Shown: positions 1-8,858 of the stretch, one piece after another
How positions within the stretch are numbered: position 1 is the stretch's first letter
Layout: every line of letters starts with the position of its first letter
Assembly (NCBI GenBank): GCA_028289345.1
Contig: JANQQL010000050.1
Coordinates: 543,223 to 607,222 of the forward strand
Origin: Planctomycetota bacterium
Lineage (GTDB): Bacteria > Planctomycetota > B15-G4 > SIAN01
Direction: 5' to 3'
Length of the DNA stretch: 64,000 bases
Position numbers and translations under genes: made by a program
The notes under the pieces: model-generated
Databases searched by the model: none
Told to the model about the DNA's origin: nothing
The model's input: the letters and a program-made list of their open reading frames with translations, nothing else

Positions 1-312
1 GGTGTTTCCGCGACGATCGCCCCATGACACGGGAACCATTGCGACCGGGGTGACCTCCTCGACGCCGGGCAGGCTCCGCAGCCACTTGGGGAGTTCGTCG
101 CTCGCTGCCCGGTCTGCGGTCGGAAACACTTCCAGATCCGGTTCCGCATACTTCTTGCGCTCTTTGCTCGCCTTGAAGATCACCGTGTTGTGATCCATGG
201 TGAGCACCGCCGTCACCAGGGCGCCTCCCAGAGCCACCCCGAGAGTCGACGTCAGCTGGCGGGTGCGCCTAGATCTCCAGTTTCTGGAGCACAGAAAGAA
301 TGCGAGCTTCAT
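1..312 (-). CDS. ABC transporter permease (FtsX/MacB type), N-terminal fragment
   Basis: Inner-membrane permease partner of the ATPase that ends at 269. Read on the minus strand from an ATG at 312-310, the frame stays open to the window edge, giving about 104 residues. It starts with a short Arg-rich cytoplasmic stretch (RNWRSRRTRQL), then one hydrophobic helix (residues about 22-40, STLGVALGGALVTAVL) and then the start of a soluble domain with the usual 'LPGVEEVTPV' strand of MacB-like periplasmic domains. The start overlaps the last 44 bases of the ATPase, as is common for translationally coupled LolCDE/MacB pairs. The rest of the gene lies outside the window. Exporter substrate (lipoprotein, drug or other) cannot be told from this fragment. 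Confidence 0.8.
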   Translation of the reverse strand, partial: MKLAFFLCSRNWRSRRTRQLTSTLGVALGGALVTAVLTMDHNTVIFKASKERKKYAEPDLEVFPTADRAASDELPKWLRSLPGVEEVTPVAMVPVSWGDRRGNT

Positions 313-1024
313 CCACTTCCGTTCCGGTGAGTACCGAGTCGCGGGGGATTCGACCGTCGTTCAAGAACACGACCCGCTGGGCTCGGGCCGCATCGCGGTG
401 GTTGTGGGTGACTAACAGAATTGTCTGATTCCATTCTCGGTGCACTCGTTCGAACAGCTCCAGAATCTCGAGACCCATCTTGGCGCTGACGTTTCCGGTC
501 GGTTCGTCGGCCAGCAGAAGTGGCGGCTTGGTCACAAGAGCCCGAGCCAGGGTCACGCGTTGCAGCTCGCCACCGCTGAGCTCGGACGGGTGGTGATGGG
601 CGCGATGACCGAGTCCGACCATTTCCAGCAACTCGCGGTGCTCAGCTTCCTTTCCTTGAGGGTCTTCGCCCGCGATCCACAGCGGCAGAGCGACGTTCTC
701 GAGAACATCCAAGGAAGGCACCAGGTTGAAGAACTGGAACACGAAACCGATGTGAGCGCGGCGCAGCAAGGTTCGCTGGTGATCGTCCAGAGCGTACAGA
801 GCTTCCCCGCCGAGAGTCACCGTTCCCGTGGTTGGCGGAAGGAGGCCGGCAATGACGTTCAGCAGCGTGCTCTTGCCGCTGCCGCTTTGCCCCATCAAGC
901 TGACGAACTCGCCAGCCCCCAGCTCCAAGTCGATTCCCTCGAGGACTTCGAGATCCTTGTCGCCGGCGGAATAGGTCACACGGACGTCTTGCAGACAAAC
1001 GATGGGGTCCCGATCGGTCATCAT
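269..1024 (-). CDS. ABC transporter ATP-binding protein (LolD/MacB-like)
   Basis: Cytoplasmic ATPase that powers the adjacent FtsX-type permease. All nucleotide-binding motifs are present in order: Walker A GQSGSGKST, the Q-loop region FVFQFFNLVPSLDVLENV, the signature LSGGELQRV, Walker B LLLADEPTGN and the switch-His region LLVTHNHRDA. The FNLVPSLDVLENV region is typical of the LolD/MacB/FtsE branch rather than of importers. The length, about 250 residues, is normal. I chose the tandem ATG at 1024/1021; a TTG start at 1051 would add nine residues. No strong Shine-Dalgarno is visible for any of these starts. The permease gene starts inside its 3' end. Confidence 0.92.
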   Translation of the reverse strand: MMTDRDPIVCLQDVRVTYSAGDKDLEVLEGIDLELGAGEFVSLMGQSGSGKSTLLNVIAGLLPPTTGTVTLGGEALYALDDHQRTLLRRAHIGFVFQFFNLVPSLDVLENVALPLWIAGEDPQGKEAEHRELLEMVGLGHRAHHHPSELSGGELQRVTLARALVTKPPLLLADEPTGNVSAKMGLEILELFERVHREWNQTILLVTHNHRDAARAQRVVFLNDGRIPRDSVLTGTEVDEARILSVLQKLEI

Positions 1025-1128
1025 GGGATTATTGAAGATGGGGCGCAGCAAGCGTTCGAAAAAGCCCGCGGCTCACCGTTTCGCAAACCAGGCCGAGTTT
1101 CCGTGGGCCCAAGTCCACCCAGGATCCG

Positions 1129-1836
1129 TCACCAAGGAATCGGTTGACCGTCGCGGAAGAAGCCTCCGGTGGGGCCGCCTTCGGGAAGGGTGGCAGCCCA
1201 CACCACGCTCTGAGCTCCTTCCGGGATTGGCCTTCCGCCTCCGCCCATGTCGGTGGCTACCCATCCAGGAGAGACGGCATTGCACAGGACCCCGCTTTCC
1301 TGAAGCTCTGCGGCCATCTTGATGGTCAACACGTTCAGCGCTGCTTTCGAGGCAGAGTACGCGGGGGCTCCCCCGGACATCTCGTGCAGGGCCCCGTAGC
1401 CACTCGACACGTTGACGATGCGTCCTGCCGGGGACTGCTTGAGGTGTGGAATCGCGGCCACCGCGGTCCGCCAGGCGCCAAACAGATTGACGGCGAAGGT
1501 CTTCTCGACCGCGGCCACATCGGCGGTTGTCGCTTGACGAGAGGTGTCGTAGTCGATGCCTGCGTTGTTGACGAGCACGTCCAGTCGTCCAAACTGCTGC
1601 ACTCCGAGATTCACGGCGTCGTTGAAGTGCGATTGTTGATCTCGTGCGACGTCCAGGTGGACGACCAGCACTCGATCGCGAGGAAACTCGGCGCGGTCTT
1701 TTGCCACCTGTCCGCGGGCCAACTCGCGAGACCCCAAAACGACGTTCATCCCTTGCTCGAGCAGCTGTCGCACGACTTCCAGGCCGATGCCGCGGTTGCC
1801 TCCGGTCACCAGCGCCGTGGTCGGGCCGCTGCTCAT
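1129..1836 (-). CDS. SDR family NAD(P)-dependent oxidoreductase
   Basis: Classical short-chain dehydrogenase of 235 residues, probably NADP-linked and cytoplasmic. The Rossmann motif TGGNRGIG lies near residue 11, the NNAG motif near residue 91, the catalytic Ser in VNVSSGYG and the YSASK catalytic Tyr-Lys motif near residue 156. The sequence 'PGWVATDMGG' after the active site is typical of the carbonyl-reductase-like subgroup. Its ATG (1836-1834) overlaps the TGA of the upstream aldo/keto reductase as ATGA, so the two reductases are translationally coupled and may act on related carbonyl substrates. Substrate unknown. Confidence 0.93.
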   Translation of the reverse strand: MSSGPTTALVTGGNRGIGLEVVRQLLEQGMNVVLGSRELARGQVAKDRAEFPRDRVLVVHLDVARDQQSHFNDAVNLGVQQFGRLDVLVNNAGIDYDTSRQATTADVAAVEKTFAVNLFGAWRTAVAAIPHLKQSPAGRIVNVSSGYGALHEMSGGAPAYSASKAALNVLTIKMAAELQESGVLCNAVSPGWVATDMGGGGRPIPEGAQSVVWAATLPEGGPTGGFFRDGQPIPW

Positions 1837-2963
1837 TGGTCGCGGTTCCCAGTTCCAGAAGTCGCGGCGCTCGCCTCTTCACCCGCCACACTCCTGGCGG
1901 GGGTGTAGCCCGGTGGCTTGTCCCCCAGAGGGGCGCTGCCGCTCAACATGCCTTGGAGTTCCGGCCCGAAAAAGTTGTAGGGGAATCGCAGCGGCTCGGC
2001 GCTGGCCGAGTCGAGTCTGGCGCGGAGCTCTTCGGGAATCTCGAAATCGAGCGCTTGCAGGTTGTCCTCGAGCTGGGCGACCTTGGTGGCCCCGACCAGG
2101 ACGGAGGCGATCCCGGGCTGAGTCGCAACCCAGTGCACCGCCACCTGCGCCATGGACCGGCCGAGCTCGGAAGCCACGGACTCCAACTCGGCAACGATGG
2201 CGAAGTTGCGCTTGGTGAGTTTTTCGAACGCGGGATTGCCGGATCCTTCGACGGTCTTCAGGCGCCCCTCTCCGGCCGCGCCGTCTTCCGAGGGACGGTA
2301 CTTACCTGAGAGCAGCCCAGAGGCGAGTGGGCTCCAGACCATGATGCCCATCCCGTGGGTGGTGCCCAGATCGACGAACTCGTTTTCGATGTTGCGTTCC
2401 GTCAGGTTGTACTCGAGCTGCAATGCGGTGACCGGTTCGTAGCCGCGATACTCCGCGATGGTTTGCGCGCGCGAGGCATACCAGGCGGGGACGTCGGAGA
2501 GACCCACGTGTCGAACTTTGCCAGCGCTCACCAGGTCATCCATGGTTCGCATCACTTCTTCGGGAGGAGTGAGCCGATCCCAGGTATGAAGCATGTAGAG
2601 ATCGATGTATTCGGTCCCGAGCCGTCGAAGAGAGCCGTCGACCGCTCGCAAGATGTTCTTGCGTCCGTTGCCACCGGCGTTGGGGTTCCCAGGCTCGGCG
2701 TTGTAGCTGAACTTGGTGGTGATCACGGCCTTGTCGCGAATGCCTCGGTCGGCGATGAACTTTCCCAGGAGCTCTTCGGAGCGGCCGTTGGTGTACAGGT
2801 CCGCGGTATCAAAGAAGTTGCCACCTGCTTCGACGTAGGCGTCGAACAGCTCGCGACAGGTGTGCTCCTCGGCCCCCCAGCCCCAATCGTCGCCAAAGGT
2901 CATGGTTCCCAGCGCAAGTCGACTGACGCGAAGGCCGGATCGGCCGAGTGTGTAGTACTTCAT
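1833..2963 (-). CDS. Aldo/keto reductase
   Basis: NADPH-dependent carbonyl reductase of the TIM-barrel aldo/keto reductase superfamily, 376 residues, cytoplasmic. It begins MKYYTLGRSGLRVSRLALG. The DTADLYTNGRSEELLG stretch holds the catalytic Asp and Tyr (D-x4-Y); the TTKFSYN strand carries the catalytic Lys, and 'YMLHTWD' the catalytic His. The order and spacing fit the YghZ/Tas-like subgroup. ATG at 2963-2961 was chosen over upstream frame extension because the family begins there and an AGAGGG sequence precedes it. The last about 20 residues are low-complexity and may be dispensable. Coupled by ATGA overlap to the SDR gene downstream. Confidence 0.94.
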   Translation of the reverse strand: MKYYTLGRSGLRVSRLALGTMTFGDDWGWGAEEHTCRELFDAYVEAGGNFFDTADLYTNGRSEELLGKFIADRGIRDKAVITTKFSYNAEPGNPNAGGNGRKNILRAVDGSLRRLGTEYIDLYMLHTWDRLTPPEEVMRTMDDLVSAGKVRHVGLSDVPAWYASRAQTIAEYRGYEPVTALQLEYNLTERNIENEFVDLGTTHGMGIMVWSPLASGLLSGKYRPSEDGAAGEGRLKTVEGSGNPAFEKLTKRNFAIVAELESVASELGRSMAQVAVHWVATQPGIASVLVGATKVAQLEDNLQALDFEIPEELRARLDSASAEPLRFPYNFFGPELQGMLSGSAPLGDKPPGYTPARSVAGEEASAATSGTGNRDQ

Positions 2964-3084
2964 GGGGAGAACCCTCTTTCTTGGTAGGCAGCCCGTGTTT
3001 GCACCAGGAGCGCCTGGGGGAACGGCGGGACCCCTGCGACGCGGGGATGCCATCTTCTTCGCTGAGCGGAAGCGTTGACACGAT

Positions 3085-3126
3085 CCCAAAAGAAAACCGC
3101 TCCCCCCGCTTGAGCGGGAGGAGCGG
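3085..3126 (-). terminator. Rho-independent terminator of the FG-GAP gene
   Basis: The hairpin arms are 3097-3109 and 3114-3126, 13 bp with one mismatch, enclosing a TTGA loop. On the minus strand it is followed by TTTTCTTTTGGG. It lies 30 bases past the stop of the 3157-5121 gene and upstream of the aldo/keto reductase, so it separates the two transcription units. Confidence 0.85.
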
Positions 3127-3156
3127 TCGAAGAACTGCTTGGGTGTTGCAAGGAAC

Positions 3157-5121
3157 TTACGGGTTGCCAGTCACGCTCACGTGGTCGATGACCAGCGTCA
3201 CCTGGGAGCCCGGGAGGGCCAGGTTGTCGCCAGCCGGACGGTGGCCGCGAGCACGCAGCAGGACGCGACCGTCACCGTTCATGTAATCGGCGGTGTCGAT
3301 GCCGGTCACGGTGTTGGTGGTGTCGAAGCCGGTCATGGCCCAGGTTCCGAGATCGTCGAATTCGCCGGTGTTCCAGTTGTAGGCCTGGAGGTTGGCGGCG
3401 AGATCGGCGCCCGAGCGACCGCCTTCGAAAGTGGCGTCGAAGGTGGTGGAACCGGTGTCGATGTCGAAGCCGATCTCGGCCGAGGACACCGAAGCGGAGC
3501 GCAGCCACAAGCGATCGTCGTCGGAGGTTTCCAGGGACAGGATGTCACCGCGAGTTCGCCAGGTGTTGCCGGCCTGACGCATGTCGGTGACCGGACCCGG
3601 AGCGACCTGCATCACGCCACCGGCCGGGATGCCGGCCAGGCTGACGGTGGAGCCATCGGCGAAGGTGACATCGAAGTCGACGGTGGTTTCGTCGCCGAGC
3701 CCGAAGTGAGCTTCGGCCGGGATCTGAGCCATGTAGCTGGAACCGACGCCGATGTGGCGCATCTGGTTGTTGAAGGAGGTGCTCAGGTTGACCACGGAGC
3801 CGATGCCGCGGGTGTTGGTTCCGGTCTGACGCGGCTGGATGACGATGTGGTTGCCCATCGGCAGGGAATTGTCGAGGGGCTGGTTGTCCCACAGGCGGAT
3901 GGTGCCGCCGGCGGCGTTGGTCGTCTGCAGAAGGTCCAGGTCCCCGTCACGGTCGAAGTCGACCGAGATCAGGCTGACACCCCAGTCGAAGTCCTGGATG
4001 CCTGCCTGTTTGGCGAGGTCGCGGGTGAACCACTTCGGCCCGCTGCCGCGGTTCATGTAGAAGCGGGTGGAGTCAATGTTGGCGCCGAAACCGTTGGTCG
4101 CGGCCAGGTCGATGTAACCGTCAAGGTCGGCGTCGAAGAAGGTGCAACCCCAACCCCAGCCGCCGTCCTCGATGCCGAGGGACTCGGAAACTTCCGTGAA
4201 GGACACCGTGGAGCCGACGGTGTCGTTGCGCATCAGGATGTTGTGCTCGGGACCGTTGAAGATGTTGGTCACGAAGATGTCCATCTTGCCGTCGTGGTTG
4301 TAGTCGCCGAGCGCCATGCCCATGTCGTTCATGGAGTTGTTCGCGTTGGCAGCAATCGAGATGTCGGTGAAGGTGCCGTCGCCGTCATTCATCCACAGGC
4401 GGTTTTCGTCGAAGTCGACGGCCTGGTACAGGTCCATCCAGCCGTCACCGTTGAAGTCGTAGAAGGTCGGCTGCCATTGGGTGTTGGCGATGCTGGTGCG
4501 AACGCCGCTGGACACCGAGACGTCGGTGAAGGTGCTGTCGCCATCGTTCAAGAACATGTAGCCAAGGGCGGTCCCGCCGTTGTCCCACATGGCCGCATAG
4601 AAATCGAGGAAGCCGTCATTGTTGATGTCGGCCACGTCGATGCCGGCGCGGTTGAAACCCACGTCCAGGATCTCGAGGCCGGCGAAGCTGGTCGAGTCGG
4701 TGAAGACCAAGCCGGCTTGCTGGCGGTAGATCTTGAAAGAAGTCGTGGCGGAAGTTTCGTTGACGGTCAGAAGGTCGAGGCGACCGTCACCGGTGTAGTC
4801 GAACCAGACACCGAGGCGCACGCCGGAGGTGTCGTCCAGTCCCGCGGCAGCGGCCTGGTCGATGAAGGTGCCGTCCCCTTGGTTCACGAGGAATCGACAA
4901 GCGGTGCCGTCCTTGTGGGGGAAGAACAGGTCCGTGTCTCCGTCGTTGTCGACGTCGGCGGCGGCAACGCCGTTCCCGTGTTTGTCAGACGTGTTGGGTG
5001 CGATTCCTCGATCACCCGCGATGTCGACGAACTTGAACGGCATGCGGCGAATCTGCGCGTTGGCGCTGTTCGCCATGACGGCCAGGCCAGTCAGGCCCGC
5101 GATCACAAAACTCAGTCGCAT
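3157..5121 (-). CDS. Secreted FG-GAP/VCBS repeat protein with UnbV (ASPIC) domain
   Basis: Exported protein of 654 residues with a Sec signal peptide (residues 1-22, cleavage near ANAQ). Residues about 30-400 hold repeated FG-GAP/VCBS units with calcium-binding Asp motifs such as DVDNDGDTDLF, DINNDGFLDF, DFNGDGWMDL and DADLDGYIDL, which fold as a beta-propeller. An UnbV/ASPIC segment follows at about 425-505 (GTNTRGIGSVV, GVGSSYMAQ, HFGLGDE). The last about 130 residues are beta-rich, with no recognised domain. The start is supported by GGAGTG seven bases before the ATG. It shares its architecture with the gene at 5654-7627, suggesting a tandem duplication. Extracellular binding or adhesion is inferred; the ligand is unknown. 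Confidence 0.9.
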   Translation of the reverse strand: MRLSFVIAGLTGLAVMANSANAQIRRMPFKFVDIAGDRGIAPNTSDKHGNGVAAADVDNDGDTDLFFPHKDGTACRFLVNQGDGTFIDQAAAAGLDDTSGVRLGVWFDYTGDGRLDLLTVNETSATTSFKIYRQQAGLVFTDSTSFAGLEILDVGFNRAGIDVADINNDGFLDFYAAMWDNGGTALGYMFLNDGDSTFTDVSVSSGVRTSIANTQWQPTFYDFNGDGWMDLYQAVDFDENRLWMNDGDGTFTDISIAANANNSMNDMGMALGDYNHDGKMDIFVTNIFNGPEHNILMRNDTVGSTVSFTEVSESLGIEDGGWGWGCTFFDADLDGYIDLAATNGFGANIDSTRFYMNRGSGPKWFTRDLAKQAGIQDFDWGVSLISVDFDRDGDLDLLQTTNAAGGTIRLWDNQPLDNSLPMGNHIVIQPRQTGTNTRGIGSVVNLSTSFNNQMRHIGVGSSYMAQIPAEAHFGLGDETTVDFDVTFADGSTVSLAGIPAGGVMQVAPGPVTDMRQAGNTWRTRGDILSLETSDDDRLWLRSASVSSAEIGFDIDTGSTTFDATFEGGRSGADLAANLQAYNWNTGEFDDLGTWAMTGFDTTNTVTGIDTADYMNGDGRVLLRARGHRPAGDNLALPGSQVTLVIDHVSVTGNP

Positions 5122-5653
5122 GAGTGAACACTCCAGGTGGGCAATGGATCAGTGTCGTTCCGTCCAACGGAGCAAACACCGACTCGCGCCGCTTTTCCGA
5201 ACGGAACGAGTTCCAGGGAACGTTGATTCTTCTCCTCCAAAGAGCCGTCAAGCGACCCGCGGAGACCTTTCGACTTCTTCTCAAAGTGCCGGTGCGTGTG
5301 CTCAAACAGCGCGACACCTCGGCATTGGAGATAGCCTCCAAGGACGCCGGCACCACTCCCCTTTTACTCAGGTTCTCCCAGAAAAATAGGCTTTCGGAGA
5401 GATGGTGCGGAATGCGCTTGTGGAGGTTTTCGCGGTCCTCTGTCGACTTCCTGCGTTCCTCCTCGATTCTTCCCGGAGGGGCCCGCAGACCGCGACAAAT
5501 TCATCGCAGGAGAGGTCGTGTTCGAGCTTTGTGAAATCTCTCGAAAGACAGGGGCTGCGGCCCCTTCGATCGCCTGCGAGTTTCGCGGATCGCCCCGAAT
5601 CCCGGGCGCTCGACCGGGGGTCGAACGCCGGGCCGGCTGCTTCGCACATCGCC
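5122..5653. other. Intergenic region between the two FG-GAP genes
   Basis: 532 bases with no convincing coding frame on either strand; open frames here have basic, low-complexity composition and no ribosome sites. An imperfect hairpin at about 5602-5635 follows the stop of the upstream paralogue but lacks a T-run. The promoter of the 3157-5121 gene should lie near 5150-5250; no clear consensus is seen. Confidence 0.5.
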
Positions 5654-7627
5654 TCACTCGGCGACGACCATCACCTCCAAGTGGTCGAGGCTGATCGACT
5701 CGACGCTCATGTCTGCGAACGGCGACGCTTGACGCCGAGCATCAATGCGCAGCTCCACTCGCCCGTCGCCGCGCAGGTACTTGGTCGCGTCGAGTCCGGT
5801 CCACTGGAGCGTCGTGTCGGTGCTGCCAACGGCTTGGGATCCAGCGCTTTCGTAGGTTCCCGTGCTGTGGTTCTTCAGCAGGAGTTGCGCTTTCATGTCG
5901 TCCGACGAGCGAGCTTCCAGGGTGACGGTCAACGTGGAACCGACGGCGGCTCCGGCCTCCCAAAGAACGGTGGCGAGAGCACCACTGGGCCCCTTGGCAG
6001 CCCAGCGCACATCGTCGGAGTCTCGCAACGCGAGAACTCCGCCAGCGGTCAGGGATCCCCGTTCGAGTTGGAAGTAGGTCAGCGGGGGCGGCGCGATCTC
6101 GACGATCCCATCCAGAGGAACCGACGGAACGGAAACAGACTGCCCGTCGGGGAAGTTGACGCTGACGTCCGCCGCGGTGGGAACCGTGCCAAAGCCGAAG
6201 CAGGCCTCGGCCGGTTCCTGGCCCAAACAACTGATTCCTGCGGTGATCACGCGGATTTGGGACGAGGTTCCTGCTTGTGCCGTGATCTCGGCACCGATCG
6301 CTCGACGGTTGGCGCCAGGCATGCGCGGCTTCACGACCAGAAACCGTCCCACTTCACTGGTCGGCACCCAGGAGCGTTGTCGATTCTCCAGCAACCGAAT
6401 CGTGTCATTGAGCGTCGTCTGCAACAGATCTTGATCGCCGTCCCGATCGTAGTCGAAGGCCACCAGACAAGAGCCCCACAGGTCGTCGTCCAGCCCGACT
6501 CCTGCGGCCAGATCCTTGGTGTACCAGCGGGGACCGCGACCTCGGTTCATGAAGAAGCGAGTGCGATCGTCCAGCCAGGCTTGCTGGGAGAAACCGTTGG
6601 TGGCTGCCAGATCCAGATCCCCGTCATTGTCCGCATCGAAGAACGTGCAGCCCCAGCCCCAGGCACCATCCTCCACCCCGTTCTGGTGAGAGACCTCGGT
6701 GAACGAGACCGAACCGCTGTTGCTCTCGTTGCGCAGCAGCACGTTGTGCTTGCCGCCTTGATGGATGTTGGTCAAGTAGACATCGAAGTCGCCGTCTTGG
6801 TCGAAGTCTCCTAGGGCCTGACCCATGTCGTTGAACAGAATGTCGGCCCCACACGCTGCGGCAATGTCCACGAAGGTGTTGTCGGTCTGATTGATCCACA
6901 GGTGGTTCTCGGTGAAATCCACCGCCACAGAAATGTCCAACCAACCGTCGCCGTTGAAGTCGTACATCACCGGCTGCCACTGGGCTGGTCCCGCGCCGGT
7001 CATGATGCCGCTCGACAAGGAAATGTCGGTGAACGTGCCATCGCTATCGTTCAGGAACAGGTGATGATCGCTTGACGGAGACTCGTTGTCCCACATGGCG
7101 CAGTAGATGTCGAGATTGCCGTCTTGGTTGATGTCGCCGGCGCACAGGCCGCCGCGATGAAGTCCCGAGCTACGGACATGAACTCCGGCACTGGCGGTGA
7201 CGTCGGTGAAGAGGAACCCGGGATCTTGACGGTGCAAGCGGTAGGAAGTCGTATCGCCCGGAATGTCGTTGGCGGTGAACAGGTCGAGATCGCCATCCCC
7301 GTCGGTATCGATCCACAGCGCCACGCGGTCTCCGGTTTCCAAATCGAGTCCCGCTGCCGCGGCGACCTCGACGAAGTGACCGCCCTCGTTGCGATACAAC
7401 TGGGCAGGGGTCTTGTCGTCGTTCGGCAGGTAGAAATCGAGGTCTCCGTCATCGTCGATGTCGGCAACCGCGACCCCGGCGGCCATTCCTGGAGGAGATG
7501 CGTAGAACTGGAGACCGGCCGTCGAAGTCACGTCGACGAACTCGAACGTGGGCAGTGTGATTTGGGCCATGGCGTGATGACTGGTCAGGCAAAGACATGC
7601 CACGGCGACGCGGATCTTGAGGCCCAT
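5654..7627 (-). CDS. Secreted FG-GAP/VCBS repeat protein with UnbV (ASPIC) domain (paralogue)
   Basis: Exported protein of 657 residues with a signal peptide ending near AMAQ (residue 22). It has the same layout as the 3157-5121 product: FG-GAP/VCBS repeats with Asp-rich loops (DIDDDGDLDF, DTDGDGDLDLF, DFNGDGWLDI, DFDQDGDFDVY, DADNDGDLDL) over residues about 30-400, an UnbV/ASPIC segment (ANRRAIGAEI, GISCLGQEPAEACFGFG) and a beta-rich tail ending in a jelly-roll-like stretch. A strong Shine-Dalgarno (GGAGGAAAGGG) precedes the ATG. The two proteins are alike along their length, so a tandem duplication followed by divergence is likely. Function beyond extracellular binding is unknown. Confidence 0.9.
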   Translation of the reverse strand: MGLKIRVAVACLCLTSHHAMAQITLPTFEFVDVTSTAGLQFYASPPGMAAGVAVADIDDDGDLDFYLPNDDKTPAQLYRNEGGHFVEVAAAAGLDLETGDRVALWIDTDGDGDLDLFTANDIPGDTTSYRLHRQDPGFLFTDVTASAGVHVRSSGLHRGGLCAGDINQDGNLDIYCAMWDNESPSSDHHLFLNDSDGTFTDISLSSGIMTGAGPAQWQPVMYDFNGDGWLDISVAVDFTENHLWINQTDNTFVDIAAACGADILFNDMGQALGDFDQDGDFDVYLTNIHQGGKHNVLLRNESNSGSVSFTEVSHQNGVEDGAWGWGCTFFDADNDGDLDLAATNGFSQQAWLDDRTRFFMNRGRGPRWYTKDLAAGVGLDDDLWGSCLVAFDYDRDGDQDLLQTTLNDTIRLLENRQRSWVPTSEVGRFLVVKPRMPGANRRAIGAEITAQAGTSSQIRVITAGISCLGQEPAEACFGFGTVPTAADVSVNFPDGQSVSVPSVPLDGIVEIAPPPLTYFQLERGSLTAGGVLALRDSDDVRWAAKGPSGALATVLWEAGAAVGSTLTVTLEARSSDDMKAQLLLKNHSTGTYESAGSQAVGSTDTTLQWTGLDATKYLRGDGRVELRIDARRQASPFADMSVESISLDHLEVMVVAE

Positions 7628-7793
7628 ACCCTTTCCTCCGAATTCGCTGGTTCGCGATCAATGATCGTGAGCCAGCCTCGGCCGACAGTTCTCCGTCAAC
7701 GAACCGCCGACTCCCTCTTCCTTGGCTTGCGCCCCGACTGCGCCAGCCGGAAATGAGTATAGCTCCACGCGGATCCGGGGCCGGGAATCGTGC

Positions 7794-8858
7794 TCAGCGC
7801 GAGCGAGGAGGCGAACGTCCTTCGAACGCGTCCGCCTGGCGGGCGAGCTCTTCGGCGCCGGCGATCAGGTGATGGGAGCTCGTATTGAAGAGCCGTGCCG
7901 GAAGGATCAAGAATCGGTGCTCACGGATGGCACGCAACGTCTGCAGCGCGGCTTCGTTGGTCAAGTACTGATACGTCGGACTGTGTTCCGATTCGTCCGT
8001 GGGCCCGCTGACCAGGAGAAAGTCCGGATCCAAGATCAGTAGTCGTTCCAGATCGATGCGCGCGTGCTGCTTCAATCCCGCTTCCACGGCAACATTGGTC
8101 AAGCGGGCGAGTTCGATCATGAGGTTCGCGCTGGTGCCCTCGCCGGCAGCCCATCCTCCCGAACCATAGTTCGTATAGGAAAGCACGCGGACGTCACTCC
8201 GGTCCGTGGATTCGAGCGTACGGCGTCGATCTCGCAAATCTTCGAGCAACTCTTGCTTCTTGTCGGATTCGCCGAGTGCCGTCCCGACCATGTCCACGCA
8301 CTTCAACAGATCGTCGAAAGACGAGACGTCGGGAAGCTTCACCACGGTGATACCCAGATCTCGGAGTCGAGACGTGGTTCCAGGTTTTTGCCAATCGTGG
8401 GTCAAGACCAGGTCGGGGTCGAACGGAAGCACCGCTTCCGCGGTGTAATCGGAGAAACGTGAGTGATCGGCCCAGTCGGAAGACTCCACCGCCACGTTGC
8501 TGTAGGTCTCAAGGGTGACCGGGACCGCGACGACACGAGATGCGGGAAGAAACTCGGCCAAGAAATCCAAGCCGGCGGCGCTGGAGGCCAACGCTCGTTG
8601 GGCGGGGAAGGGGACCGGTGTCTCCCGCACTTCGGTTTCAGTGATCGCTGTTGAACCGTCTCCCACCGATTTCGATGGGGTGTCGTTCGCTTCGGGTGCG
8701 CAGCCGGCCAGCAGTCCACTCAGGATGCCCAGCCAACGGATCGAACCGTTGGGCCCGAACGCAAGAAATGGCGGGCTGACCCCAAACCACGGGATCTTCC
8801 CCCGTCGCGTTCGCGCGTGGTCCCGGCCGCCTCGTGGTCTGGCTCGGCTTCCTCTCAT
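7794..8858 (-). CDS. ABC transporter substrate-binding lipoprotein (BtuF/FecB-like)
   Basis: Periplasmic binding lipoprotein for a metal chelate or cobalamin-type importer. A hydrophobic stretch ending LLAGC gives the lipobox near residue 52, after an unusually long Arg-rich N-terminus. The mature part has features of the helical-backbone type III binding fold: 'RALASSAAGLDFLAEFLP', 'DPDLVLTHDW' and 'LRDLGITVVKLPDVSSFDDLL', then 'LILDPDFLLVSG' in the second lobe. The permease and ATPase of the system are divergent at 8857-10799. No other ATG, GTG or TTG start was found between 8858 and the lipobox, so the ATG is kept, although it overlaps the permease ATG on the other strand. Substrate unproven: ferric siderophore, cobalamin or haem are all possible. 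Confidence 0.85.
   Translation of the reverse strand: MRGSRARPRGGRDHARTRRGKIPWFGVSPPFLAFGPNGSIRWLGILSGLLAGCAPEANDTPSKSVGDGSTAITETEVRETPVPFPAQRALASSAAGLDFLAEFLPASRVVAVPVTLETYSNVAVESSDWADHSRFSDYTAEAVLPFDPDLVLTHDWQKPGTTSRLRDLGITVVKLPDVSSFDDLLKCVDMVGTALGESDKKQELLEDLRDRRRTLESTDRSDVRVLSYTNYGSGGWAAGEGTSANLMIELARLTNVAVEAGLKQHARIDLERLLILDPDFLLVSGPTDESEHSPTYQYLTNEAALQTLRAIREHRFLILPARLFNTSSHHLIAGAEELARQADAFEGRSPPRSR

Noticed and set aside
3139..5127. Very long plus-strand open frame (662 codons) opposite the FG-GAP gene
   Set aside because: It is the mirror of the Asp-rich coding gene; the composition (long runs of V, E, G, H) is typical of an antisense shadow at high GC, with no ribosome site or family match.
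5402..6814. Plus-strand open frame opposite the second FG-GAP gene
   Set aside because: Antisense shadow for the same reason.
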